Below, piece by piece: positions 28,141 to 41,597 of a stretch of 64,000 bases of DNA. The translations under genes and the position numbers were made by a program. The notes under the pieces were generated by a model. It was not told where the DNA came from, made no database searches, and saw only the letters and a program-made list of their open reading frames with translations. The stretch comes from Yamagishiella unicocca (taxonomy: Eukaryota; Chlorophyta; Chlorophyceae; Chlamydomonadales; Volvocaceae): contig BDSL01000003.1 of NCBI GenBank assembly GCA_003116995.1, positions 2,653,139 through 2,717,138 on the forward strand, read 5' to 3'. Within the stretch, counting starts at the first letter, position 1. Every line of letters begins with the position of its first letter.

Positions 28141-31100
28141 TATGTTGCACGAAAGCCTTTCTGATCTACCGATCCTAGAAAACACCTGTCTCCTTCGTCT
28201 ACCAGCCGCGACCGAGAGGGCGACGTGTGGGATGGGGGAAAGTGTGCGGCCTCCCCGGGTCTTTGGCCTCTATCCTCACACCTGCGATGTGGCAGGCCGG
28301 CCCACGCCCCTTGGGCGCTGCCCCGGTGCCAATCTGCTCTCAGTGATCCTAAACTCTCAACTCCCCCCCGGTCGGGCGACCAACAACCGCGAAACACGAA
28401 CCAGACACTAAACAGGGCCCAAAACAAAACGGAGGGGCGGGCGGGCGAAACGAGTTCCCAAATACACTGGCAACCGGGACTTAGGTCGCGCGGGAGCCCG
28501 GTCCCACCAAAACCGGTCGCTGAAAATGGTTCCCTGGGAACGATAACAGTTAAGGGCCCTAGCAACGGAAGGCACACCAAAGAAGCCCGCGGGCCGTTTC
28601 ACCTACAAACAAACCTGCGCGCTAACCCGCGTCCGAGGGCCCTACGACCGCTTAGAAACCAATTTTTGGAGCAGGGTCCGAAGATACCGCGTTGTTGCGC
28701 CCAGGAATGGGTCTAAGTCGCCTGAACGGGCAAAACGACCATGGATGCAGCAGACGGCGACCTCAGTGTGACAGACGACTGCTTTGAGCTGGCAGCCGAC
28801 AACGAGGAAGCCTGTGAAGGCGAGGGCCGTTGACCGGCAGCGAACACGACCACGATCCGGACGCCGATATGACACACTGCTGCGCCTCCAGCAGCGCGAC
28901 GGCGAGGAGGAGCAGCCGCCTGTGGTGGGCCTTTCACGGTATGCTGTTTGCGGGCAGCGGAGCGAACAGTGTAGCCCTAGAGCGCACGCAACTGGTCGGA
29001 GGTGCAAGCACGGGGGCAGGCACATGTGTACACTATTTTTGGCGGGGTGCATGTCATAGACGGGAGGGGAGGTGCTAAACCGGAATGCTCTGATGGCCTA
29101 CATCAGATGTTGGCCCGTGTTGGCCCACCCTCTTTGGAGTTCGGAAGTGACTTTCAGCGTCTTACACCGGGTTGCCTGCACTCCGCAACAGCGCAGCGGA
29201 AGCAGCAGAAATAGCAGAAACAGCAGTGGGTCGGCCAGGATGACGCTCACTCTTAAGCTGCCGCCAACTCCACCGTACTTCTTCCCCGCCAACCGCCCAA
29301 GCCGACACCCATGCCGGGCGGTACCGGGTGTAGTAGTCCCAGCGTGCCGTGAGGGCAGCCTTGTGCGCAGCAGGGAATATAGGATACGGGCAGATGGTGT
29401 GGACGTGGCCATGGGCACGGTGCTTGAGGTGTCGTAGGCGCAGGGGGACGGGGGCAGGGGACGAGGTGAAGGAGTCGGTCAGGGGATTTGGCTCATCCCT
29501 CACAACCACAATGGCCACTGCCGCCCTTCCTGTCCGTCGCCCCCCCTCCCCCCAACGCTGCAGGACATGTGGGACGGGAGCACGCAGCGGCACGCTGGGA
29601 GCGGGGCCAGGCAATGGGGGGGTGGAGGGGAGAAGGTGGGCCGTGGTAAGGGTCGCGCGATGGAAAGGGGCGGGGGGAAAGGGCCAGGGGGGAAGGGGTG
29701 GGGAATCCAGCTCGTCCCTCACTGGCACAATTGCCACTGCCGCCCTTCAAGTCCGTTGGACCCCCCCGGCCGCCTGCCGCAGGTCCTGTGGTGCAGCAAC
29801 ACGCGGGTGCCCGCTGAGCCGGGCGCCACCACCCGGCGCCTTCAGAGCCTAGTGCGCCGCCCCTGCGCAGCGGCCGCCGCACGCGTGCAGGGCGTCGTGG
29901 CTGTGGTGGCGGCGGCCTCTCCTCCCGCCACGGTGGCGCCTTCAACACAACTGTCATCCTCCAGCTCCTACGGTGGTGGCGCAGGCGCGTGTGAAAAGTG
30001 CACCTCATCGGGACGGGAGGGTCGCCGGGTAGCGTGCTTGGGCGCTCTCAGTCGGGTCACCAACCAGGCCACAAGCACCGTGGAGGTGGTGTCCCGGATG
30101 GCGGACTGCCCCTGTACGCTCTTGTTGGGCCATAACATCTGGGCCCCCACGGCCCAGGGCCAACAACCCCTTAGTTACAAACGCTATTACTACAGAGGAC
30201 ATTGAAGAGGTGTCAGCTGTTCATGGGCAAGTTTATTGGCAGCTGCAGTTTATTTGATGACATCTGGCGTGCGTCGACCTTAGATGGTAGACATGTGCTG
30301 ATGCCCGGTGCGCGGATTGTATCGAGGAAACAGATCGTTGGCTGATAAACAACGGCAGTGTTTATGATGCGGTAGCTCTGGGCTAATCGGCTCAATATGC
30401 TGCACTAGGGTATTTGCTCGCGCTGCCGTCCCGCACCCAACGAAGGTTCATAACCTTTTCCAGGCAAACGCGTTAAATCCTGTATGGACGCTCGATGACC
30501 TCTAAGTGCTGCTAAACCTTAAAAAAGGATGTCTTCTCGTCAGAACTGCGTCTCCACCTTATTACGAGCTTGCTGTCATCACGAGCTCAGGCGAGTCCCT
30601 ATTCAACGAACCTTTAAGTGGTTTTTTGGGACACTGTTTAAGTGCGCCTTCAACATAGGAAGAGCTGAGATCAAGCACCATACCATTCCTTCAAAAGATA
30701 TTGTCAGAGCTTCCTAAAGACAAGATTCAGTTGCGCATGTGTATGTGTATGTGTATGGACCACAAGGTGATGAACTTTCGATAATTATTCACACGCAGGA
30801 TCCAGTGGTGCCGTACGATCTGTTCCGAGCAGGAAAAAGCTGTGGGACGTCTACTTCGAGAGCCTGACGCAAGATCCGGTGCTGATAAGTTTGTGACAAG
30901 GGCCGATTGCCAAATTCGTCGGCAGCAGTTATGGCCCCTGCCTTCTAGTGGAAGCGGTTGTCGGTCGTACTGTCGCTACTGGGTCACAACAGCTCCTATA
31001 AACTTCGTCAGCAGACCATCGCTAATGTTCTGTCCTATCATACGCTTTTGATATCACTTGTTGAGGCTCGTTTTTGTGGGCGAATAGTACTTGGACAACT

Positions 31101-31514
31101 GTTCCACAACATTCCACCGCATGGCTCCGCCTTGCCCAGCTGCCGGCCGCCAAATCAATCGTGGCATCACAAATCGCTAACATGGTGCGCCTCTGGGAAG
31201 TCATGGCAGCTGGTACTTTGTTCGCGGACTATCAGTTCCGGACACAATCCTGCAAGGTGGGGTAGCTAACCTGGAGCCTGCCTGATTAACGTATCATTCC
31301 CAATTATGTGATGTATATACACCATCGTATGGTGGAATGCTTGTTGCTTCGCTCATTAGCTGCTGTCGTTGTATTTGTGACGAAAGGTAAACTGGCCCCC
31401 GGCGGCCTATTTTACGCAACTGTTGAGGAATCTTTTATCCTACAGGTATATGTTTGCAAGCAACGTCAGCCATGGCTGCTGAGCGCCATCCAAAACATAG
31501 CTCGACGGGATGTT
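28141..31514. other. No confident gene; possible gene remnants
   Basis: A short open frame on the plus strand (28741-28833, MDAADGDLSVTDDCFELAAD...) has an acidic protein-like sequence but ends after 30 codons. On the plus strand at about 29788-29850, a CAG acceptor-like site precedes an Ala/Arg/Val-rich frame that stays open to 30205. Neither could be joined into a gene. A (TGTATG)n-like run occurs at 30735-30757. From 30200 the DNA becomes AT-richer. Confidence 0.35.
29491..29825 (+). repeat. Imperfect direct duplication, spacing about 219 bp
   Basis: 29491-29600 and 29710-29825 share the order CTC(A/G)TCCCTCAC, ATTGCCACTGCCGCCCTTC, GTCCGT, a C-run, GC(T)GCAGG, CTGTGGTGC/ATGTGGGACGG and GCAACACG/GCAGC-type blocks. 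Both copies contain a pyrimidine-rich stretch ending in GCAG, so they look like a duplicated intron end plus exon start, now diverged. Confidence 0.45.
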
Positions 31515-32520
31515 TGCTCGATGCCACGGATTTTTGCAACAGACAACGAGTCACGAGGTTATGAATCTGCCAATCAACTTAATTAGGAAGATCAGAAGCC
31601 CATATCGTGGAAGGCTCGCTTCATATAAAGGCGCGACTGAGGTAAGCCTCGTGCCCTAGTTATTACTTGCCAAACGTCTATTACTGCAACTTAGTTATCC
31701 TTCATCTTATTCAATGCTCCTGCAGATAAATCGCTAGAGAAATTTGCCTCATGGCCGTTGAGACGACGGCGACTAAGCAAGCACGACATTTGTTACACTA
31801 TGAGGATAACAAATTGCCTCTATCCTTGCTGATCACAAGAACGCTAGAAAGAGGAAGAGCACCGCTAGCAAGCGACTGTGTTTGGCAGCGCCGCCCCTCT
31901 CCTTCAAGCCAACGTTGGCACGGATTTTGCAACAGACATCGAGTCACGAGGTTCTGAATCCTGCAATTCCGTAACAATAAGGGTGTCCGAAGCTGTAACA
32001 GCTCAGCTCGATACAGAAGCCCATAGCGCGGAAGGCGCACTTCATAGGCGCGACAGAGGTAAGCCTCGTTTGCCCTGGTCTTTACTGGCCAATTCGTCAA
32101 TTATACCAATTAGGTTATTTGACATCTTATTGAATGTTCCTGCAGATAATTCGCTGGAGGATAATGCACCTGGTGGTTGATGAACCGACAGCAGCCAACG
32201 ATTACTACACCTGGTATCCTTACTATATTTTTTTGGTGTTCACAGCTGCCCAAGGTCAATGTCAACAGGAGCTCGTCGAGTGTGGCCTCGGATGCGAACG
32301 GCGTTTAATAAGGTATAACGTAGTCGGGCTCGGACATACAGATGCGCGGGTTGGAGCTTCCCGATTGGGTCGGCCCTGCCTACTACTGCTCGCGTCACGC
32401 ACGTGTTCGGCAATCCTGACGATCATCTTTTGCTTGTGCGCCGATGCTCTTTCCCAACACAGGCCGTAAGATACGTTCGTTAGGCATCGTTCATCCAGCG
32501 ATCACACAAGACCACCCTAG
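31515..32520. repeat. Diverged left edge of the 1,440-bp satellite array
   Basis: Segments at 31528-31760 and 31905-32200 match parts of the array unit, for instance GGATTTTTGCAACAGACA, the GAGGTAAGCCTCGT block and TCCTGCAGATAA(A/T)TCGCT, but with many substitutions and small indels. Similarity rises toward the array. Confidence 0.75.
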
Positions 32521-35500
32521 CGACTGTGTTTGGCAGCGTCGCCGCCTCCTTGAGCCAACGTTGTTGCTGGATGGGCGGCAGAGGTCGCCGCTGTGGTGCT
32601 CTGAAGGCAGCGAGGCGCTCTGGAGCAAGACGGAGTTGCGCCAGGAGTCGTTATCCAGGAAGGTTGTACAGCATTCCGGGTGGGAGGGGCTTTGGGTGGG
32701 CAGGGGGGTCGGGTGCTGGAGTGACTTGCTTGTATCAGAATACGCGTCCAAACGCGGAGCGAGGGACATCAAACGGCTAGCTAGCGCTAGGATAGTGGGA
32801 GGCGTTGGTTAGGCCTGCGTTTTCTCGGGCATCGGTAAGTGGCTGGGTGCGGAATGGTCTTCATCAAGCTGAGCCGGCTTCCTCGCCCGCGTGACACGTC
32901 CGTCCCACCGTCGTCGCCACTACTCTTGGGACATCATCTTCACCAAGCCACGATCTGCACCGCGCCACCGCCTTCATTCCCCGCGTCTCGGGCCATCGCT
33001 TACGCCGAGCCATCATTTCCGCGACATGACCATCGCCGTACATCAATAATGAGCACATCCAGAGGAGCCTGCCTGGAGCCAGAAAAACGGAAGCAGTCGG
33101 TTGAGTCAATGTCAACAGGAGCTCGTCGAGTGTGGCCTCGGAAGTGAACGACGTTTTAAGGTACAAAGTAGTTGGGCTGGGACATTCACGCAGATGCGCG
33201 TGTTGGGGCTTCTCGATTGGGTCGGTCCTGCCTACTTACTGCTCGCGTCACGTACGTCTCGGCAATCCTGACCATCATGTTCTGTGTGCTGGTGCTTCTT
33301 GCCGACACAGGCCTGTGTTCAAGATATGTTCGTTAGGCATCGTCCATCCATCGATCACGCAAGAACACCGTTAGCAAGCGACTGTGTTTGGCAGCGCCGC
33401 GCCTCTCCTTCAAGCCAACGTTGGCACGGATTTTGCAACAGACATCGAGTCACGAGGTCCTGAGTGGCCAGTTCCACAACATCAAGGGTTTCCGAAGCCC
33501 ATAGCGCGGAAGGCGCGCGACAGAGGTAAACCTCGTTTGCCCTGGTCTTTACTGGCCAATTCGTCAATTATACCAATTAGGTTATCTGACATCTTATTGA
33601 ATGTTCCTGCAGATAATTCGCTGGAGAATAATGCGTCCTGCGTGGTGGTTGGAACACAGTACAGGAACCGCCGAGCACAGCTGCCCAAGGTCAATGTCAA
33701 CAGGAGCTCGTCGAGTGTGGCCTCGGATGCAAACGGCGTTTAATAAGGTATAACGTAGTCGGGCTCGGACATACAGATGCGCGGGTTGGAGCTTCCCGAA
33801 TGGGTCGGCCCTGCCTACTACTGCTCGCGTCACGCACGTGTTCGGCAATCCTGACCATCATCTTTTGCTTGTGCGCCGATGCTCTTTCCCAACACAGGCC
33901 GTAAGATACGTTCGTTAGGCATCGTTCATCCAGCGATCACACAAGACCACCGCTAGCGACTGTGTTTGGCAGCGTCGCCGCCGTCCTTGGAGCCAACGTT
34001 GTTGCTGGATGGGCGGCAGAGGTCGCCGCTGTGGTGCTCTGAAGGCAGCGAGGCGCTCTGGAGCAAGACGGAGTTGCGCTAGGAGTCGTTATCCAGGAAG
34101 GTTGTACAGCATTCCGGGTGGGAGGGGCTTTGGGTGGGCAGGGGGATCGGGTGCTGGAGTGACTTGCTTGTATCAGAATACGCGTCCAAACGCGGAGCGA
34201 GGGACATCAAACGGCTAGCTAGCGCTAGGATAGTGGGAGGCGTTGGTTAGGCCTGCGTTTTCTCGGGCATCGGTAAGTGGCTGGGTGCGGAATGGTCTTC
34301 ATCAAGCTGAGCCGGCTTCCTCGCCCGCGTGACCACGTCCGTCGCCACCGTCGTCGCCACTACTCTTGGGACATCATCTTCACCAAGCCACGATCTGCAC
34401 CGCGCCACCGCCTTCATTCCCCGCGTCTCGGGCCATCGCTTACGCCGAGCCATCATTTCCGCGACATGACCATCGCCGTACATCAATAATGAGCACATCC
34501 AGAGGAGCCTGCCTGGAGCCAGAAAAACGGAAGCAGTCGGTTGAGTCAATGTCAACAGGAGCTCGTCGAGTGTGGCCTCGGAAGTGAACGACGTTTTAAG
34601 GTACAAAGTAGATGGGCTGGGACATTCACGCAGATGCGCGTGTTGGGGCTTCTCGATTGGGTCGGTCCTGCCTACTTACTGCTCGCGTCACGTACGTCTC
34701 GGCAATCCTGACCATCATGTTCTGTGTGCTGGTGCTTCTTGCCGACACAGGCCTGTGTTCAAGATATGTTCGTTAGGCATCGTCCATCCATCGATCACGC
34801 AAGAACACAGTTAGCAAGCGACTGTATTTGGCAGCGCCGCGCCTCTCCTTCAAGCCAACGTTGGCACGGATTTTGCAACAGACATCGAGTCACGAGGTCC
34901 TGAGTGGCCAGTTCCACAACATCAAGGGTTTCCGAAGCCCATAGCGCGGAAGGCGCGCGACAGAGGTAAACCTCGTTTGCCCTGGTCTTTACTGGCCAAT
35001 TCGTCAATTATACCAATTAGGTTATCTGACATCTTATTGAATGTTCCTGCAGATAATTCGCTGGAGAATAATGCGTCCTGCGTGGTGGTTGGAACACAGT
35101 ACAGGAACCGCCGAGCACAGCTGCCCAAGGTCAATGTCAACAGGAGCTCGTCGAGTGTGGCCTCGGATGCAAACGGCGTTTAATAAGGTATAACGTAGTC
35201 GGGCTCGGACATACAGATGCGCGGGTTGGAGCTTCCCGAATGGGTCGGCCCTGCCTACTACTGCTCGCGTCACGCACGTGTTCGGCAATCCTGACCATCA
35301 TCTTTTGCTTGTGCGCCGATGCTCTTTCCCAACACAGGCCGTAAGATACGTTCGTTAGGCATCGTTCATCCAGCGATCACACAAGACCACCGCTAGCGAC
35401 TGTGTTTGGCAGCGTCGCCGCCGTCCTTGGAGCCAACGTTGTTGCTGGATGGGCGGCAGAGGTCGCCGCTGTGGTGCTCTGAAGGCAGCGAGGCGCTCTG

Positions 35501-38500
35501 GAGCAAGACGGAGTTGCGCTAGGAGTCGTTATCCAGGAAGGTTGTACAGCATTCCGGGTGGGAGGGGCTTTGGGTGGGCAGGGGGATCGGGTGCTGGAGT
35601 GACTTGCTTGTATCAGAATACGCGTCCAAACGCGGAGCGAGGGACATCAAACGGCTAGCTAGCGCTAGGATAGTGGGAGGCGTTGGTTAGGCCTGCGTTT
35701 TCTCGGGCATCGGTAAGTGGCTGGGTGCGGAATGGTCTTCATCAAGCTGAGCCGGCTTCCTCGCCCGCGTGACCACGTCCGTCGCCACCGTCGTCGCCAC
35801 TACTCTTGGGACATCATCTTCACCAAGCCACGATCTGCACCGCGCCACCGCCTTCATTCCCCGCGTCTCGGGCCATCGCTTACGCCGAGCCATCATTTCC
35901 GCGACATGACCATCGCCGTACATCAATAATGAGCACATCCAGAGGAGCCTGCCTGGAGCCAGAAAAACGGAAGCAGTCGGTTGAGTCAATGTCAACAGGA
36001 GCTCGTCGAGTGTGGCCTCGGAAGTGAACGACGTTTTAAGGTACAAAGTAGATGGGCTGGGACATTCACGCAGATGCGCGTGTTGGGGCTTCTCGATTGG
36101 GTCGGTCCTGCCTACTTACTGCTCGCGTCACGTACGTCTCGGCAATCCTGACCATCATGTTCTGTGTGCTGGTGCTTCTTGCCGACACAGGCCTGTGTTC
36201 AAGATATGTTCGTTAGGCATCGTCCATCCATCGATCACGCAAGAACACAGTTAGCAAGCGACTGTATTTGGCAGCGCCGCGCCTCTCCTTCAAGCCAACG
36301 TTGGCACGGATTTTGCAACAGACATCGAGTCACGAGGTCCTGAGTGGCCAGTTCCACAACATCAAGGGTTTCCGAAGCCCATAGCGCGGAAGGCGCGCGA
36401 CAGAGGTAAACCTCGTTTGCCCTGGTCTTTACTGGCCAATTCGTCAATTATACCAATTAGGTTATCTGACATCTTATTGAATGTTCCTGCAGATAATTCG
36501 CTGGAGAATAATGCGTCCTGCGTGGTGGTTGGAACACAGTACAGGAACCGCCGAGCACAGCTGCCCAAGGTCAATGTCAACAGGAGCTCGTCGAGTGTGG
36601 CCTCGGATGCAAACGGCGTTTAATAAGGTATAACGTAGTCGGGCTCGGACATACAGATGCGCGGGTTGGAGCTTCCCGAATGGGTCGGCCCTGCCTACTA
36701 CTGCTCGCGTCACGCACGTGTTCGGCAATCCTGACCATCATCTTTTGCTTGTGCGCCGATGCTCTTTCCCAACACAGGCCGTAAGATACGTTCGTTAGGC
36801 ATCGTTCATCCAGCGATCACACAAGACCACCGCTAGCGACTGTGTTTGGCAGCGTCGCCGCCGTCCTTGGAGCCAACGTTGTTGCTGGATGGGCGGCAGA
36901 GGTCGCCGCTGTGGTGCTCTGAAGGCAGCGAGGCGCTCTGGAGCAAGACGGAGTTGCGCTAGGAGTCGTTATCCAGGAAGGTTGTACAGCATTCCGGGTG
37001 GGAGGGGCTTTGGGTGGGCAGGGGGATCGGGTGCTGGAGTGACTTGCTTGTATCAGAATACGCGTCCAAACGCGGAGCGAGGGACATCAAACGGCTAGCT
37101 AGCGCTAGGATAGTGGGAGGCGTTGGTTAGGCCTGCGTTTTCTCGGGCATCGGTAAGTGGCTGGGTGCGGAATGGTCTTCATCAAGCTGAGCCGGCTTCC
37201 TCGCCCGCGTGACCACGTCCGTCGCCACCGTCGTCGCCACTACTCTTGGGACATCATCTTCACCAAGCCACGATCTGCACCGCGCCACCGCCTTCATTCC
37301 CCGCGTCTCGGGCCATCGCTTACGCCGAGCCATCATTTCCGCGACATGACCATCGCCGTACATCAATAATGAGCACATCCAGAGGAGCCTGCCTGGAGCC
37401 AGAAAAACGGAAGCAGTCGGTTGAGTCAATGTCAACAGGATCTCGTCGAGTGTGGCCTCGGAAGTGAACGACGTTTTAAGGTACAAAGTAGATGGGCTGG
37501 GACATTCACGCAGATGCGCGTGTTGGGGCTTCTCGATTGGGTCGGTCCTGCCTACTTACTGCTCGCGTCACGTACGTCTCGGCAATCCTGACCATCATGT
37601 TCTGTGTGCTGGTGCTTCTTGCCGACACAGGCCTGTGTTCAAGATATGTTCGTTAGGCATCGTCCATCCATCGATCACGCAAGAACACAGTTAGCAAGCG
37701 ACTGTATTTGGCAGCGCCGCGCCTCTCCTTCAAGCCAACGTTGGCACGGATTTTGCAACAGACATCGAGTCACGAGGTCCTGAATGGCCAGTTCCACAAC
37801 ATCAAGGGTTTCCGAAGCCCATAGCGCGGAAGGCGCGCGACAGAGGTAAGCCTCGTTTGCCCTGGTCTTTACTGGCCAATTCGTCAATTATACCAATTAG
37901 GTTATCTGACATCTTATTGAATGTTCCTGCAGATAATTCGCTGGAGAATAATGCGTCCTGCGTGGTGGTTGGAACACAGTACAGGAACCGCCGAGCACAG
38001 CTGCCCAAGGTCAATGTCAACAGGAGCTCGTCGAGTGTGGCCTCGGATGCAAACGGCGTTTAATAAGGTATAACGTAGTCGGGCTCGGACATACAGATGC
38101 GCGGGTTGGAGCTTCCCGAATGGGTCGGCCCTGCCTACTACTGCTCGCGTCACGCACGTGTTCGGCAATCCTGACCATCATCTTTTGCTTGTGCGCCGAT
38201 GCTCTTTCCCAACACAGGCCGTAAGATACGTTCGTTAGGCATCGTTCATCCAGCGATCACACAAGACCACCGCTAGCGACTGTGTTTGGCAGCGTCGCCG
38301 CCGTCCTTGGAGCCAACGTTGTTGCTGGATGGGCGGCAGAGGTCGCCGCTGTGGTGCTCTGAAGGCAGCGAGGCGCTCTGGAGCAAGACGGAGTTGCGCT
38401 AGGAGTCGTTATCCAGGAAGGTTGTACAGCATTCCGGGTGGGAGGGGCTTTGGGTGGGCAGGGGGATCGGGTGCTGGAGTGACTTGCTTGTATCAGAATA

Positions 38501-40355
38501 CGCGTCCAAACGCGGAGCGAGGGACATCAAACGGCTAGCTAGCGCTAGGATAGTGGGAGGCGTTGGTTAGGCCTGCGTTTTCTCGGGCATCGGTAAGTGG
38601 CTGGGTGCGGAATGGTCTTCATCAAGCTGAGCCGGCTTCCTCGCCCGCGTGATCACGTCCGTCGCCACCGTCGTCGCCACTACTCTTGGGACATCATCTT
38701 CACCAAGCCACGATCTGCACCGCGCCACCGCCTTCATTCCCCGCGTCTCGGGCCATCGCTTACGCCGAGCCATCATTTCCGCGACATGACCATCGCCGTA
38801 CATCAATAATGAGCACATCCAGAGGAGCCTGCCTGGAGCCAGAAAAACGGAAGCAGTCGGTTGAGTCAATGTCAACAGGAGCTCGTCGAGTGTGGCCTCG
38901 GAAGTGAACGACGTTTTAAGGTACAAAGTAGATGGGCTGGGACATTCACGCAGATGCGCGTGTTGGGGCTTCTCGATTGGGTCGGTCTTGCCTACTTACT
39001 GCTCGGCAATCCTGACCATCATGTTCTGTGTGCTGGTGCTTCTTGCCGACACAGGCCTGTGTTCAAGATATGTTCGTTAGGCATCGTCCATCCATCGATC
39101 ACGCAAGAACACAGTTAGCAAGCGACTGTATTTGGCAGCGCCGCGCCTCTCCTTCAAGCCAACGTTGGCACGGATTTTGCAACAGACATCGAGTCACGAG
39201 GTCCTGAATGGCCAGTTCCACAACATCAAGGGTTTCCGAAGCCCATAGCGCGGAAGGCGCGCGACAGAGGTAAGCCTCGTTTGCCCTGGTCTTTACTGGC
39301 CAATTCGTCAATTATACCAATTAGGTTATCTGACATCTTATTGAATGTTCCTGCAGATAATTCGCTGGAGAATAATGCGTCCTGCGTGGTGGTTGGAACA
39401 CAGTACAGGAACCGCCGAGCACAGCTGCCCAAGGTCAATGTCAACAGGAGCTCGTCGAGTGTGGCCTCGGATGCAAACGGCGTTTAATAAGGTATAACGT
39501 AGTCGGGCTCGGACATACAGATGCGCGGGTTGGAGCTTCCCGAATGGGTCGGCCCTGCCTACTACTGCTCGCGTCACGCACGTGTTCGGCAATCCTGACC
39601 ATCATCTTTTGCTTGTGCGCCGATGCTCTTTCCCAACACAGGCCGTAAGATACGTTCGTTAGGCATCGTTCATCCAGCGATCACACAAGACCACCGCTAG
39701 CGACTGTGTTTGGCAGCGTCGCCGCCGTCCTTGGAGCCAACGTTGTTGCTGGATGGGCGGCAGAGGTCGCCGCTGTGGTGCTCTGAAGGCAGCGAGGCGC
39801 TCTGGAGCAAGACGGAGTTGCGCTAGGAGTCGTTATCCAGGAAGGTTGTACAGCATTCCGGGTGGGAGGGGCTTTGGGTGGGCAGGGGGATCGGGTGCTG
39901 GAGTGACTTGCTTGTATCAGAATACGCGTCCAAACGCGGAGCGAGGGACATCAAACGGCTAGCTAGCGCTAGGATAGTGGGAGGCGTTGGTTAGGCCTGC
40001 GTTTTCTCGGGCATCGGTAAGTGGCTGGGTGCGGAATGGTCTTCATCAAGCTGAGCCGGCTTCCTCGCCCGCGTGATCACGTCCGTCGCCACCGTCGTCG
40101 CCACTACTCTTGGGACATCATCTTCACCAAGCCACGATCTGCACCGCGCCACCGCCTTCATTCCCCGCGTCTCGGGCCATCGCTTACGCCGAGCCATCAT
40201 TTCCGCGACATGACCATCGCCGTACATCAATAATGAGCACATCCAGAGGAGCCTGCCTGGAGCCAGAAAAACGGAAGCAGTCGGTTGAGTCAATGTCAAC
40301 AGGAGCTCGTCGAGTGTGGCCTCGGAAGTGAACGACGTTTTAAGGTACAAAGTAG
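32521..40355. repeat. Satellite array, 1,440-bp unit, about 5.5 copies
   Basis: The anchor CGACTGTGTTTGGCAGCGTC occurs at about 32521, 33957, 35397, 36837, 38277 and 39701. Copies 2-4 are 1,440 bp and nearly identical, copy 1 is about 1,436 bp and slightly diverged, and copy 5 is 1,424 bp because 16 bp (CTCGCGTCACGTACGT region) are missing near 39004. Within each unit a block starting TCAATGTCAACAGGAGCTCG occurs twice (for example 33107 and 33690), so the unit is itself an old partial duplication with about 80-85% similar halves. Small conserved ORFs (up to 119 codons on the minus strand) exist but match no known protein and differ by few substitutions simply because the copies are recent. 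No terminal repeats or transposase were seen. Confidence 0.93.
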
Positions 40356-41140
40356 TTGGGCTGGGATATACACGCTGTCTTGCATAGTAATCGTTGGCTG
40401 CTGTCGCGTCCGGCTGCTGTCGCGTCCCGTACCGGGTCCCAACCATCAGGACGCCTATGGAAACGCTGGCTGCGTCACGCACGTGTTCGGCAATCCTGAC
40501 CATCATGTTCTGTGCGCTGGTGCTTCTTGCCAACTCATACAGGCACGGATTTTGCAACAGACATCGAGCGACAAGGTTCTGAATTCAACAATTCCACAAC
40601 ATTAAGGATGTCCAAAGCCCATATCGCCGAAGGCTCACTTCATAGGCGCGACAGAGGTAAGCGTCGTTCGCCCTGGTCTTTACTGGCCAATTCGTTAACT
40701 ACAGCAATTAGGTTATCCGACATCTTATTGAATGTTCCTGTAGATAATCTGCTGCTGGAGGATAACGCGTCCTGGTGGTTGGGACTCAGTACGGGACGCG
40801 ACAGCAGCCAACGATTACTATACATGGCATTCCTAACAGCGTGGGGATAAATCGATTCTATGATGATCACAGCTGCCCAATGTCAATGTCCCTCGAAAGC
40901 GAACGGCGTTTTAGGCATGACATAGTGGGGCTCGGACAGATGGCCGGGTTGGGGCTTCCCGATTGGGTCGGTCCTGCCTACTACTGCTCGTACGTGTTCG
41001 ACAATCCTGACCTGCGATGTTGCTCTTTCCCAACACAGGCCAGTAAGATACGTTCGTTAGGCATCGTCCATCCATCGATCACGCAAGACCACCGCTAGCG
41101 ACTGTGTTTGGCAGCACCGCCGCTCTCCTTCAAGCCAACG
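40356..41140. repeat. Diverged right edge of the 1,440-bp satellite array
   Basis: At 40356 the regular unit changes to a rearranged sequence that still carries unit fragments: TTTTGCAACAGACATCGAG (about 40550), CGACAGAGGTAAGCGTCGTT, TTGAATGTTCCTGTAGATAA, TAGCGACTGTGTTTGGCAGC (41095). Substitutions are frequent, as at the left edge. Confidence 0.75.
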
Positions 41141-41597
41141 TTATTGCCTGGGTATTCATAGAGAATCATATTAGAGCGCGCTCTCGGGTACGTGGTCGGG
41201 CATCTGGTCACCGGCAACACTGAAGGTTAGTCGTCCATAACGTAATATGGGTGGCATCGCGAATTATATTGGGCTTTAGGGCCGGGCGAGACAGGCATGG
41301 CCAGGGGCGCGTGATGTGAACGCTTGCTTGCTTAACGCCCGCGAACAACTTGCTTCTTTGTGGTGATTGATATCACGTGTGGCAGAGTTATAGCAAATTT
41401 GTGCATGGTTGTGCAGAACGCGGAGCGTAGAAAGCACTTGTGCTGAACGTGTTCCTATTGTGCCTCTTCCGACATGCAGGCAAGAGCATCACCGCTGCTG
41501 GATTGCTTTATTTGGGATTGTTTTGCAGAGTGCTTGCCTCTGGGATTTCATGTGACGGCTTCAGCAGTTTGCGCTCGATGTCAGGCCTGCTATTCCG
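41141..41597. other. Single-copy spacer between two satellite arrays
   Basis: About 450 bp not repeated elsewhere in the window, less GC-rich than the right array. An 80-codon plus-strand ORF (41474-41716) begins here and runs into the first unit of the next array; its start is unique to this junction, so it is probably accidental. Confidence 0.5.

Noticed and set aside
32521..40355. Conserved 119-codon minus-strand ORF (MYLKTSFTSEATL...) as a gene
   Set aside because: It is identical between copies only because the copies are recent; it matches no family and diverged edge copies do not keep it.
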